Of a stretch of 64,000 nucleotides of DNA, positions 10,447 through 21,250 are shown piece after piece. Made by a program: the position numbers and the translations under genes. Source of the DNA: Diphasiastrum complanatum (lineage: Eukaryota > Streptophyta > Lycopodiopsida > Lycopodiales > Lycopodiaceae); NCBI GenBank assembly GCA_029204225.1, contig CM055098.1:19809303-19873302 (forward strand), written 5' to 3'. The first letter of the stretch is position 1. Each line of letters opens with the position of its first letter. The notes beneath the pieces were generated by a model. That model did no database searches and was not told the DNA's origin. It worked only from the letters and a program-made list of their open reading frames with translations.

Positions 10447-11015
10447 GCCGCTTTACATATGAGAAACCCGGCCTGGTTCTTGACATCAAGAATGGGGAGC
10501 TGGGTTTAGGGCGATCTTCTGATGTGCTATACTCCTAGCATCGGCCTCCTTCTTGCTCTCTCAACTTTCCCGGGTCGGCCTGCCATCAATGCTTGCCATT
10601 CTGGGCGTCATCATCACATGTATCATCACTTGACCGCAACAAATCCCAACCTGATGCACACTTGGTTGCATCAAATCCCACCTGATTGCAACGTATTCAG
10701 CATTTTGTTTTCGGGATCACGATCAGCATGCAAAGATGATTTTTTACCCAGGCTGAGAAGACAGACGAGCCCATGTCGATTTGTCGCTCTAATTTTCTCA
10801 CCTAATACACTTTCGCAAAGCTGAATCTAAAACCAATCTAATTCGTGCATGGCATGGAATTGATTGTATCAATCCAGTGACTTTGAAGCTATGATTAAGT
10901 AGGGCAGACTTCGAACTATTGAAGTCGGTCTGAATCTGATAGACGTAGTTGCATGCATCAGCAATTTCGCGCCCGCTTCTCTCTATCGCGACGCAAAGAC
11001 TTTACAATCCCAACA
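10447..11015 (+). repeat. Probable 5' LTR of Copia element A (left end uncertain)
   Basis: It ends in CA directly before a primer binding site at 11016 and precedes gag. It is unlike the surrounding sequence and more GC-rich. No second copy was found in the window, so the left boundary is only inferred from the end of the hydrolase fragment. Confidence 0.5.
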
Positions 11016-11027
11016 TGGTATCAAAGC
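11016..11027 (+). promoter_or_regulatory. Primer binding site of Copia element A
   Basis: TGGTATCAAAGC has one mismatch to the tRNA-Met complement TGGTATCAGAGC and immediately follows the LTR end CA. Confidence 0.75.
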
Positions 11028-11172
11028 TATAATTCTAATCTCTGATTCTTTTAAAGGAGGACTTAAAGCTTACATTATCAAAATGATTATTCTAATAAAG
11101 AGTAGACACTTGTTATAATTATTTTCAGTCATATAATCTACTATCTACATACACTCATCCTGAACTTCCAAA

Positions 11173-13440
11173 TGGATTCGCAATCACAGTTTGCTCTAAT
11201 GGTAGAAAATTCGATGGTTCGAATTGCCACCTATGGAAATTCAAGATGAGATTAGTACTGATGGCCAAGAAGCTTTGGAAAATAGTCGTTGAAACCGAAC
11301 TACTTCCCATTGTCGATGAGCAAGCCATTTTCAAGTGGAAGCTCACCACAAATTGGCCACATTAGACAAGCCCAATATTTGAAAGAGACTTGGGATATAT
11401 TGAATACACTATACGAAGTGAGAGATGTCACTTCAAAGCTGCATCTAAGGAGAAAGTTCTTCTCACTCATAATGTCAAAAAGTGATTATGTTCAAAATCA
11501 CATTAATCAATTCAAGACTATGTTGGAGCATATGGCGGCAATAGGTTCAGTGATCAAAGACTCTGACGCTATAATGACCTTATTGTCCAGCCTGCCATCC
11601 CCATATGAAAACTGGGTGATGATGATTTCCACACACTCAGATATATATTACATTGTCCAAAGTCATATTCATGCTGCTGCAGGAGGAGACAAGAAAGAAT
11701 GGAGCATCCTCGTCCTCCATCAACGACTCGCAAGCATTATTTTTGAAGAAGAACACAAGGAAGCAACATAAGAAAAAAGTTGTTAGACAAATCGACGACA
11801 ATCAGAAACTGTCTCCAGGACTGTCGGATGTTGAAGCTCAACAACGACAAGAAGAAGCAGCTGGATCAACAAGCTCATGCAGCAAACACGAAGTCGAAGA
11901 TCCAAGAAGATGACGACAATGATGACGACGAGCAGGAAGCCTTCATGGTGAACCATCACCATGTCGAACAATCAGAGGAGTGGTTCCTCGATTCTGGAGC
12001 AGCGCAACACATGACAAGCCATCAAGAATGGTTTATCAATTATTCAGCCTACATCACCAAGAAGTTCATTCACCTTGGAGACAGTAGCTCACACAGAATC
12101 GAAGGTGAAGGTACTGTTAGACTGAATTTTCAGAATGGACTGTCGAAGCTAATACCAAATGTATTGTATGTCCTGAACCTGACGATAGATATCATGTCGA
12201 TCAATCAAATTATAGACTTAGGACTTAGGGTAGAGTTTCAAGTAGATTCCTGTCAAATTCTTGATAAAAACAAGAGAGTTTTGCACTCGGAAAGAGACAA
12301 GGATATCTATATAGGCTTATTCATTGTAACTTTGTGACTGATTGTGTTTTAAGCAGTTCAACATCTATCGATAAAAAATTGATTTGGCATTATAGACTTG
12401 GTCACCTTAATCATGTATCGATAGGTAACATGTCTAGACATTTTTCAGTTCTTGATTTAGATTTTCGAATTGTCGACCCTCCTGTCTGCCAAAGTTGTAT
12501 CATAGGAGAACAAGCAAGAAGGCCATTTAAGTCAAATAAAAAACATGTATCTAAATATTTGCTAGAGACATTGTACATACTGATATATGTGGCCCAATGC
12601 AAACACCATCACTGCTTGGTGCTAAATTTTTTATTACATTTATAGATGACTATTCTAAAAAGGTCGTTGTATATTTTCTGAAGCAAAAATCTAAAGCCTT
12701 CTAGTTCTTCAAGAAATACAAAGAAAATGTAGAGTTGTAGACATACAAGAAGATTAAAGCTCTTAAGAGCGACAACGACATCAAATACATCTCAAATTAG
12801 TTCAAGGATTACTGCTCAGCCAACGGCATCGAGCAACAATTTGCTGCTTCCTATTCTAGTTGAATGGACTGGCAGAAAGGAAGAACAAGACCTTATTCGA
12901 GTCTGCCAAATGCACGATAACTCATGCTTCATTGCCCAAATCGTTCTGGCAACATGTTGTTTCAACAACAACCTACGTGCAGAACCAATGTATAATTAAA
13001 AGCCTTCCTAGTACCAAAACCCCTCATGAAGTCTGGACAGGATCCAAGCCTTCATTGAAACATTTGAGAGTATTCGAATGTATTGTCTATGCTCATGTCC
13101 CAAGGACAACATAACGAAATTAGATGAGCATTCATTCAAAACTATTTTTTGTTCGCTATTGTGCTTTTGATGGAATATATAGACTGTGTACAATATAGAG
13201 GCCTGTAAATTATTCACTAACAGGGACTTGACTTTTTTTGAAGATCAATATTTGAAGGGCAAGGACCAGATGCAATCTACAATTTCTGCTCCAACAAATT
13301 GTACATATCGAAAGACTATTTCAATTTCTTCTAGCAGTCACTCTGTATAGTCAGATCCAGAAGAAGATGAAGAAGTTGCAACTCCTAAACCTTTTTTCAA
13401 ATTGCATGAAAACTTCCATAAAAAATTGTTAAGATGATGT
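11173..13440 (+). pseudogene. Copia element A: gag, protease, partial integrase; no reverse transcriptase
   Basis: Gag runs from about 11173 to 11780, first in a shifted frame (FDGSNCHLWKFKM) and then at 11360-11771 with the UBN2-type Gag core (LKETWDILNTLYE, LLSSLPSPYENW). Protease is at 11960-12330 with DSGAAQHMT as its active site. The pre-integrase HHCC region is at 12370-12560 (WHYRLGHLN, CQSCIIGEQ). The integrase core at 12640-12860 is shattered by stops, and its later part (MNGLAERKNKT, HEVWTGSKPSLKHLRVF) is at 12860-13114. Recognisable sequence fades by about 13440. Reverse transcriptase, RNase H and the 3' LTR are absent. Confidence 0.85.
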
Positions 13441-13896
13441 TCTTGAAATAGCATCAATTTCTTGCTTCTAGAAATTTGTGTGCTTTTTAATAGGGGCTAG
13501 TCTTTCAATTTTTAAATGGCTTTCTAAGTTCAGAATAGGGTAGCCAGCAAGTACACACTTTCGTTTTGTTAGGTAGAAGTGTTTGCAAGCTGAAAAGTAG
13601 GTTGAAAACTACTAGTGTTTCATGTAAATGAAGGTTGGAGTTTTTCTTTTGAAGTAGGGAAGTGAAAATTAAAGTTTGGCTATTTTGTGGGCTATCACAA
13701 ATCTGTGGGCCCAGCAAATAGGTGCCCAACTTTAAATTTCAAAAGTTCTTTTGAAGTTTTGTTCGTGCCTAAATTCAAGTTGCCAAATGTAGAGAAAATT
13801 TTGGAAGGTTGGTGTTATGTTTATGACCAGTACATAGAATTCAATATACTCCTAGTCTTGGATACACAGTGCTCCAGTGAAATAAGTTATTAGTTA
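13441..13896. other. Spacer between two Copia elements
   Basis: No gene, domain or repeat was recognised in this stretch. Confidence 0.45.
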
Positions 13897-14331
13897 TGCC
13901 ACGTCATACTGGACGTGATCCGCAAGTAATTAATATCCTTGTGAGGCCCAGAACACACTAACTAGAGTTAGTACAAGGTTTGGGACCGATGTGCATGTGT
14001 AGAGTATCAATAGCAATATGTGTATAGAGAATCCATGCATAGAGACTCTATGTATAGTGGAATCTATTTATAGGAAATTTAGGACCTTGCATTACTATTT
14101 GCACATGAGGGGGTTCTAGAGCTTATTTAAGGAGGCCAAACTCACCCTACTCCATTGTGTGGTTGATTCATTGCCACGCTCTCTATCTACTCTCATGCTT
14201 CCTATTCCTTGGCTTGGGGGTGAAGCTACTAGAGATTGATTGGTTGTTTCTACTTGGTTGGGTGGTTTCTCCATAGTGTGTTTTCCATTTTATTGTCTTG
14301 TAAGTAGGATCTCGATGAGCTTTCCCTTACA
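13897..14331 (+). repeat. 5' LTR of Copia element B (left end approximate)
   Basis: It ends in CA one base before a primer binding site. It contains a TATA-like TTATTTAA at 14123-14130 about 200 bases before its end. The left end is taken at the first TG of a change in composition (TGCCACGTCATACTGG) and could be off by tens of bases. There is no second copy in the window. Confidence 0.6.
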
Positions 14332-14332
14332 T

Positions 14333-14344
14333 TGGTATCAGAAC
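14333..14344 (+). promoter_or_regulatory. Primer binding site of Copia element B
   Basis: TGGTATCAGAAC matches the first ten bases of the tRNA-Met complement and follows the LTR. Confidence 0.75.
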
Positions 14345-14702
14345 AAGGCTTACGAAGATCGGAAAACTTAGAGTGGTACTGTTTTTCGTTGAAATTTTGG
14401 TGGAAATCAACTACTATTTTCATCCAGATGGAGAACAAGAGTGCAAGTGGGTGGATTCTCCCGGTTTCAATTTGCATGTTGCTAAGATCCATCTCTCTCG
14501 AAATTTTTGTGGTTTATGGAGAATTGTTCTAGAAAGCCAATTTGTGTTGTTTTTTTGGAGCTTTTTCTTGTGTAGCTCAAATCTTATGTAGATCTGAATT
14601 TTCCAACAAGTGTAGTTTGATTTTAGGGATCATTAATGATGACAATTAATTATGCATGCCAGTTCTTTTCATGATTTACAATTTTCGGCTATGTTTTGGT
14701 CA

Positions 14703-16670
14703 AAATTGTACGTACCAGGTTTGAGGAAAAATCTACTTTCTATTAGAGTCATTACTGATCAAAAGTTGAAGGTAGAATTCGCCCATGACCGTTGCTTTGT
14801 GAAGGATGTAAACCAAAAGTTCAAAGTTATTGCGGATGGAGTAAGGGAGCCCAATACAAAGTTGTACAGGTTGAATGCAACAATCAAGGGGGCAACATGG
14901 ACTCGTATCGTCCATTCCATCGCAAACTGAGTTGTGGCATAAGAGGCTTGGTCACTTGAACTTGAGAAACCTCAGTTTGATGAGGAAATTGGAGATGGTA
15001 ACAAGATTACCTACCATAGAAGACCACTTGAAATCGATGTGCGAATCATGTGTATATGGGAAGCAGCATCGAGAGAAGTTCAATAAAGGTGGTGTTGCAA
15101 GAGCAAAGAACATTCTGGATTTAATCCACATAGATTTATGCAGGCCTATGAGGGCCATGTCCTTAGGTAAAGCCTTCTATTTCATGACCTTTATTGATGA
15201 TATGTCACGTAAGACGTGGATCTACTTCTTGAAGAAGAAATCAGATGCATTTGAGAACTTCAAGAGCTTCAAAACATTGGTCAAAAATTAGACAAGTAGG
15301 AAGATCAAAGTCCTAAGATCAGATAGTAGAGGTGAGTACAAGTCTAATGACTTCAATGATCTTTGTGATCAATGTGGGATTAAAAGACAATTTACGCAAG
15401 CTCATACTCTTGCTCTCAATGGTGTAGCTGAGCGCAAGAATTGTACGATTGTCGAAAGTGCCAGATCTATGCTAGCTGAGATGAAACTACCAAAAGATTT
15501 TTGGTCAGAAGCATGCCATGCAGCAGTCTATCTTCAAAATAGAAGTCCTACCATTGTCATACCAAAGATAACAACTAAGGAAGCATTCACGAAGAAGAAG
15601 CCTAAGGTGAACCATTTGCGAATCTTTGGATGTAAGGCCTTTGTACACATTCCTAAGGAAGAGAGACGTAAACTTGATGTAAAAGCTATCAAGTGTATGT
15701 TCCTAGGATATGATGATTGTGTGAAAGACTATAGATGTCTTGATCCAGTGAAAAACAAAATCCATATAAGCCGTGATGTTATCTTTGATTAATCCAAGAT
15801 GTATGAAGACGAGGATGCTAAGAAGATAGATACATCCAGTGAAAAAGATGGTATAGTGAGGATACCACCTTATGATGATCCATTCATTGACCTTCCAAGT
15901 AATGAAAATGAGGGTACATCTCAAGATACTACTACTCAACCTCAAGAGACAGGTTGGAGAGGTAGAGATAAACCTTTTGGTACAAGAAGAATTGAGATTG
16001 CAGGTGACAAACGCAAGGAAAAGCATGTACCGTGGGATGCATTTTCACCAGGAAGTCGATCACCTGACTGGAAGCTCCCTAAGTGGTTTGAGAGATTGTT
16101 GGAGAGCCATGACATGGATGACTTTCCAGGATCATCTAGCTAGAGAGAGCTACGAATATCAACAAGAGAGAAGACAGAACCTGAAAGGTATGAAACAAAT
16201 TATGCTCTCTTATCTAGCATTATTCAAAGCAAAAAACCTTCGACTTATGGTGAAACGAAGGATGATGACATTTGGGTCAAGGCCATGGGAGAGGAGATGG
16301 AGTCAATTGCTAAGCATAGCACATGGGACTTAGTGGAACCACTAGTTGGCAAGAAACCCATTGGTTGCAAATGGGTATACAGGACTAAGTACCATGCAGA
16401 TGGAAGTATAGCAAAGCACAAGGCAAGATTGGTGATCAAAGGGTATGCACAAAGTAAAGGCATCGACTATGAGGAGACCTTTGCTCCAGTATGTAAGTGG
16501 AATACTCTATGTCTACTTGTTGCTTTAGCTTCACATTTTGGTTGGCCTTTGCATCAGATGGATGTGAAATCTGCTTTTCTAAATGGTGAGTTAGAAGAAG
16601 AGGTGTTCATGGATCGACCTGAAGGCTTTGTAGCGAAGGAACAAGAAAATAAAGTATGTTGCTTGAAGAA
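14703..16670 (+). pseudogene. Copia element B: protease end, integrase, start of reverse transcriptase
   Basis: Coding similarity begins inside the protease region (KLYVPGLRKNLLSI). It continues through the HHCC region at 14925-15090 (WHKRLGHLN, CESCVYGKQH) and the integrase core at 15120-15500 (DLIHIDLCRPM, FIDDMSRKTW, GVAERKN). The integrase tail follows at 15600-15790, and the first third of reverse transcriptase lies at 16250-16668 (GCKWVYRTKYHADG, ARLVIKGYAQ, QMDVKSAFLNGE). It ends abruptly after KVCCLKK. Stops at 15289-15291, 15790-15792 and 16141-16143 break the frame. Most of Gag is missing: after the primer binding site only a short MENKSASGW frame (14428) precedes the protease remnant. 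Confidence 0.88.
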
Positions 16671-16759
16671 AGTATGTGAGCTTGCTGTGGAGAGTGTTTT
16701 CTGTCTGTGTTACTGTGTAGCATGATCTGTGTTCCTGTGCAAAGCAGATTCTAAGTTTT
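16671..16759 (+). repeat. Fragment of the LTR of Copia element D
   Basis: These 89 bases are nearly the reverse complement of 26940-27030, the inner end of the LTR of the minus-strand Copia at 24-27 kb. The piece begins exactly where the reverse transcriptase of element B breaks off and ends in ATTCTAAGT, the LTR end. No primer binding site follows. Confidence 0.8.
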
Positions 16760-17316
16760 TTCCCTTCAATAAAGGGTGGTTATGAAGAGGAGACATTCCA
16801 AAGGTCGTTGGAGTAGTTTACACTATGGATTGCAATGATTGGAAAAACAACTAATTTACCATGGACACATGTCCAATGGATATGAAAACTTTCAAGATAA
16901 AGCTGGTGATAGATTCAATGTGGAATTTAAGTCTTTGGTATATTGAAGTGAAAGAAGATGGAAAACCATTTTCTATCACGCACTCAGGAGGAGGAGACAT
17001 TGAGATGTGTTTGGGGGGTTGGTTAGTTCATTGAGAGCAGAAGAGAGTTTCTTGTTTTCTGGAAGGAAGAGCAGGGAGCATTCATTTATTCTGGTGATGA
17101 AGAGAGACAGGAAGTCTTCTACTGCATTCTCTTGGATAGTATGTTGATTTGATCCTAGAAATGATGATGGGAAGAGTACGTTTCATTCAGATCTGTGTGC
17201 ACTCTTGCCTGCTGGTTCCTTGTTGATCAGTCTATTCTCGACACAAATCTACCTCTCTCTTTTTCTGCATTGGACAGACATGTATCTCTGCCTGTCTCAT
17301 TGGACAGCCCACTCCA

Positions 17317-17516
<200 letters not shown>

Positions 17517-17663
17517 GCGGCCTTCCTTCCCTCTTCCTTTCTCTCTCATACCCGTGATCCACCTCCCTTATCTCTTTTATTCCTAGCTCTCGACCTCTCC
17601 CTCGATTATTCACATGAAAGTGGAAGAGACGACCCATCCAACTTACCTCGGAACCGACAATTC

Positions 17664-17787
17664 ATGAAGTTAAAGCTATGTTTGGAAGTTTTCACAAGAG
17701 GAGCCAAAAAGTCAATACCTGATGAAGACCCGACCTTAACTGAAAGACGTTCCTTGAAACTTAAGTCAGAAGTAAAAAGACTCAGGT
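17664..17787 (+). pseudogene. Short conserved exon with splice donor (unknown gene)
   Basis: The frame begins ATGAAGTTAAAG and encodes about 41 residues, basic and hydrophilic (SIPDEDPTLTERR, LKSEVKR), ending at AG|GTAATT. Arm 2 keeps the same reading frame and donor with a few substitutions and a 3-base deletion before the donor (33121-33218, minus strand). In-frame conservation suggests a once-functional coding exon. No downstream exon was found in either arm, so both are likely truncated gene ends. The family was not recognised. Confidence 0.45.
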
Positions 17788-18525
17788 AATTTTCATTGCA
17801 TATCTGTGTTTTTACTCATATCTTAATTCACTTCATAATAGATATAGAAGATGAGTAAATGTTATTTTGTGTATTATTGCAATGGCTATGAATGGAATTT
17901 AAGACTGGGCATCCTAAATGTGTAATGCAGTAAAAGATGACTAACGGATTTACCTTCTGTAGTAAAAATTATAGTTTTACAGTCAGTAATTGTCTGAGGT
18001 AAAACACAATCAACATGAAAAAATATTTAGATTCTGTTTTGTTTTCACAGAATATTCCATATGCTTAACAAACATAATTGCAATTTACAAGCATAATAAA
18101 TCACATATTGCTAATCCATTGAAAAACATGGAGAAGCTATTGCTCAAAGTGGTTGAAAAACACCATTAGAGCTATATATATTATATATTTCCAAAATCAC
18201 CTACATTATCATGACAAAACCATTGAAAAAGATGGTCAAGCTTTCATAGATAGATCATGGCAATTGCATCAAAGATTGAATCGAATTGAGTTTGCTTGAT
18301 TGGAGAGAATACGACAAATAGTAAATGGAAAACATTAAATCATTGAAAAGAATATTTGAGATGGATTACTTATGAGGTGAATGGATTCAAACTTACATTA
18401 CCTTTCTAGTATAATCTATGGCAATATCAGAACTAAAACCCAATGACTGGCTTCATATCATACCAAAACCCCGCTATAGTGTTATGAACACTATTAAACA
18501 ACACACCAAACGTATCACAATTCCT

Positions 18526-19004
18526 CTTCAGAATGTTCATATCTATACATTGCATGTGTAGGTGTATATTATAGAAAAAATAATATATCTTCACATCTTG
18601 TTTGCATGGAATTCTGAGCCAAAGGCAGATGCGAAGGAAGCTATTTCCAGATTACAAGATGTGTTGTCTAAAGCAGGCTTACATAAAGGCCACGTTAAAA
18701 TAAAAAAAGATGACAAGCTATCATCAAGTAAAACATGAAATATCCCATGCAAGCTGAGCATTGGAGGATCCAAAGCTCAAAGCTTTTTATCAAATTATTT
18801 TGGCAAACAATCCAAGATTCAATACTCGTTTGGAAAGAGATTATTGTAGCAACTCAAGATTTCAAAAAAGAAGGTTTTACTCATATGCACAAGGTAGAAG
18901 TTTGGAAAAAATTAGACAACACGGTGAAATACTTGAGAAAAGATAAATTTTCAAATACTGATGTACAAATGATATAGGAAACAACTAGTGAATTTGTGGA
19001 TGCA
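18526..19004 (+). other. Possible exon-like fragments, unknown
   Basis: Two stretches look coding but in different frames: 18600-18728 (FAWNSEPKADAKEAISRLQ) ending near a CATCAAG|TAAAA junction, and 18756-18945 (EDPKLKAFYQIILANN). Neither starts nor ends cleanly, and no family was recognised. They may be remnants of a captured or decayed host gene lying between arm 1 and Copia element C. Confidence 0.25.
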
Positions 19005-21126
19005 GTTCAAAGTGCATGGGGCGTCCATGAGTCTTGATCATATCTATCATCTCTTGATTATTTCTCGTAATAATCAGGTCATCAACATAAAGGACAACCT
19101 AAGCAATTATACCATCAAAGCATAAGACATAAAGGTTTGGATCAGAGTGTGTTCTCACCATCTCCTTAGAACGGAAGTAGGCATCAATCATGTTGTACCA
19201 TGCATGTGGTGCTTGTCTAAGACCATAAAGTGCTTTCTTCAAGTGACATACTTTATTCTCCTGTCCTTTCGCTATAAAGCCCTCAGGTTGATCCATGAAT
19301 ACCTCTTCTTTTAACTCACCATTTAGAAAAGTAGATTTCACATCCATCTGATGTAAAGACCAACCAAAATGTGAAGCTAAAGCGACAAGTAGACGTAGAG
19401 TATTCCACTTACATACTAGTGCAAATATATCCTCATAGTCAATGCCTTTACTATGTGCATAACCTTTGATTACCAATCTTGCTTTGTGCTTTGCTATACT
19501 TCCATCTGCATGGTACTTAGTCCTGTACACCCATTTACAACCAATGAGTTTCTTGCTAACAAGTGGTTCCACTAAGTCCATGTGTTACGCTTGGCAATTG
19601 ACTCCATCTCTTCTTCCATGGCCTTGACATAAATGTCATCATCCTTCGCTTCAACGTAAGTCGAAGGTTCTTTGCTTTGAATAATGCTAGATAAGAGAGC
19701 ATAATTTGCTTCATACCTATCAGGTTGTGTCTTCTCTATTATTGATCTTCATAGCTCTTCCTGAATAGATGATCCTAGAAAGCCATCCATGTCGCAGCTC
19801 TCCATCAATCTCTCAAACCACTTAGGGAGCTTCTTGTCAAGTGAACGGCTTCCTGGTGAAAATGTATCCCACGGTACATCGTTCTCCTTGCATTTTGTCG
19901 CTTTCAACTTCAATCCTCTTCGCACCAAAAGGTTCATCTCTTTCTCTCCAACCTATTTCTTGAGGTTGAGTAGTAGTATCATGAAGTGTATCCACATGTC
20001 CATCACTAGGAAAGTCAACAAATGGATTATCATCAAGAGTAATTCTCACTGCACCATATTTTCCATTAGATGTATCCATCTTCTCAGCATCCTCATCTTC
20101 GTACATCTTAGATTCATCAAAGATAACATCACGGCTAACATGTATTTTGTTCTCCATTGGATCAAAACATCTACAATCTTTTATACGATTATCATATCCT
20201 AAGAATATGCACTTTATAGCTTTTACATCAAGCTTATGTATTTCTTCCTTAGGAATGTGTACAAAGGCCTTACATCCAAAGATTTACAAGTGGTTCACCT
20301 TTGGCTTCTTCTTCGTGAATGCCTCCTCAAGTGTTATCTTTGGTATGACAATGGTAGGACTTCTATTTTGAAGATAGACTGCGTTACTGCATGTTCAGAC
20401 CAAAAATATTTTGGTAGCTTCATCTCAACAAGCATACATCCGGCATTTTTCACAATCGTACGATTCTTGCGCTCAGCTACACCATTGAGTTCAGGAATAT
20501 GAGCTTGCATAAATTGTCTTTTGATCCCACATTGATCACAAATATCATTGAAGTCAGTAGACCTGTATTCACCTCCACTATTAGATTTTAGGATTTTGAT
20601 CTTCTTACCTGATTGATTTTTGACCAATGCTTTGAAGCTCTTGAAAGTGGTAAAAGCATCTGATTTCTTCTTTAAGAAGTAAATCCACATCTTATGTGAC
20701 ATATCATCTATGAAGGTCATGAAATAAAAAGCTCCACCCATAGACATAGTCTTCATAGGCTCGAATAGATCTGTGCGGATCAAGTCTAGGATGTTCTTCG
20801 CCCTTGCAACACCACCTTTCTTGAATTTCTCTCGATGTTGCTTCTCATACACACATGATTTGCACATCGTCTTCAAGTGTTCTTCCATCATAGGCAATCC
20901 TTTCACCATTTCCAATTTTCTCATCGAGCTAAGGCTTCCTAGGTTCAAATGACCAAGCCTTTTATGCCACAGTTCAGTTTGCAATGGAATGGACGAGATA
21001 AGTCCATGTTGCCCTTAATTGTAGCATTCAACCTGTACAATTTAGTGTTGGGATCCCTTATACCATCCGCAATAACTTTGAACTTTTGGTTCACATCCTT
21101 CACAAAGCAACGATCATGGGCAAAAT
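19005..21126 (-). pseudogene. Copia element C, inverted relative of element B
   Basis: Read on the minus strand, 21126 to 20334 covers the end of protease and the integrase (WHKRLGHLNLGSL, FIDDMSHKMW, GVAERKN), 20157-19749 the integrase-reverse transcriptase linker, and 19640-19005 the reverse transcriptase as far as VVLYVDDLIIT, the catalytic YVDD box. The protein is nearly the same as element B, so the two are one family in opposite orientation. Similarity starts at CCCATGATCG (21117-21126), close to where element B also begins. Frame breaks lie near 20340 and 19600, with another at 19750-19840. RNase H and LTRs are missing. Confidence 0.88.
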
Positions 21127-21177
21127 AGTATTTGCGTAATGTTGTTACTTTTGTTACTACTATTGTTGCTTTTTAGA

Positions 21178-21250
21178 TTTGAGGATTCGACAATCCTCCA
21201 TCAAATATCCGGTCTGTTTGCAATATCTACAAAATAATTTTGAGTTTGAT
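21178..21250 (-). pseudogene. Gag zinc-knuckle remnant
   Basis: On the minus strand the sequence reads CRYCKQTGYLMEDC, a CCHC zinc knuckle (C-x2-C-x4-H-x4-C) in which the His has become Tyr. It lies just upstream of element C in its transcription direction. This suggests it is that element's Gag end, with the protease between deleted. Confidence 0.55.
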
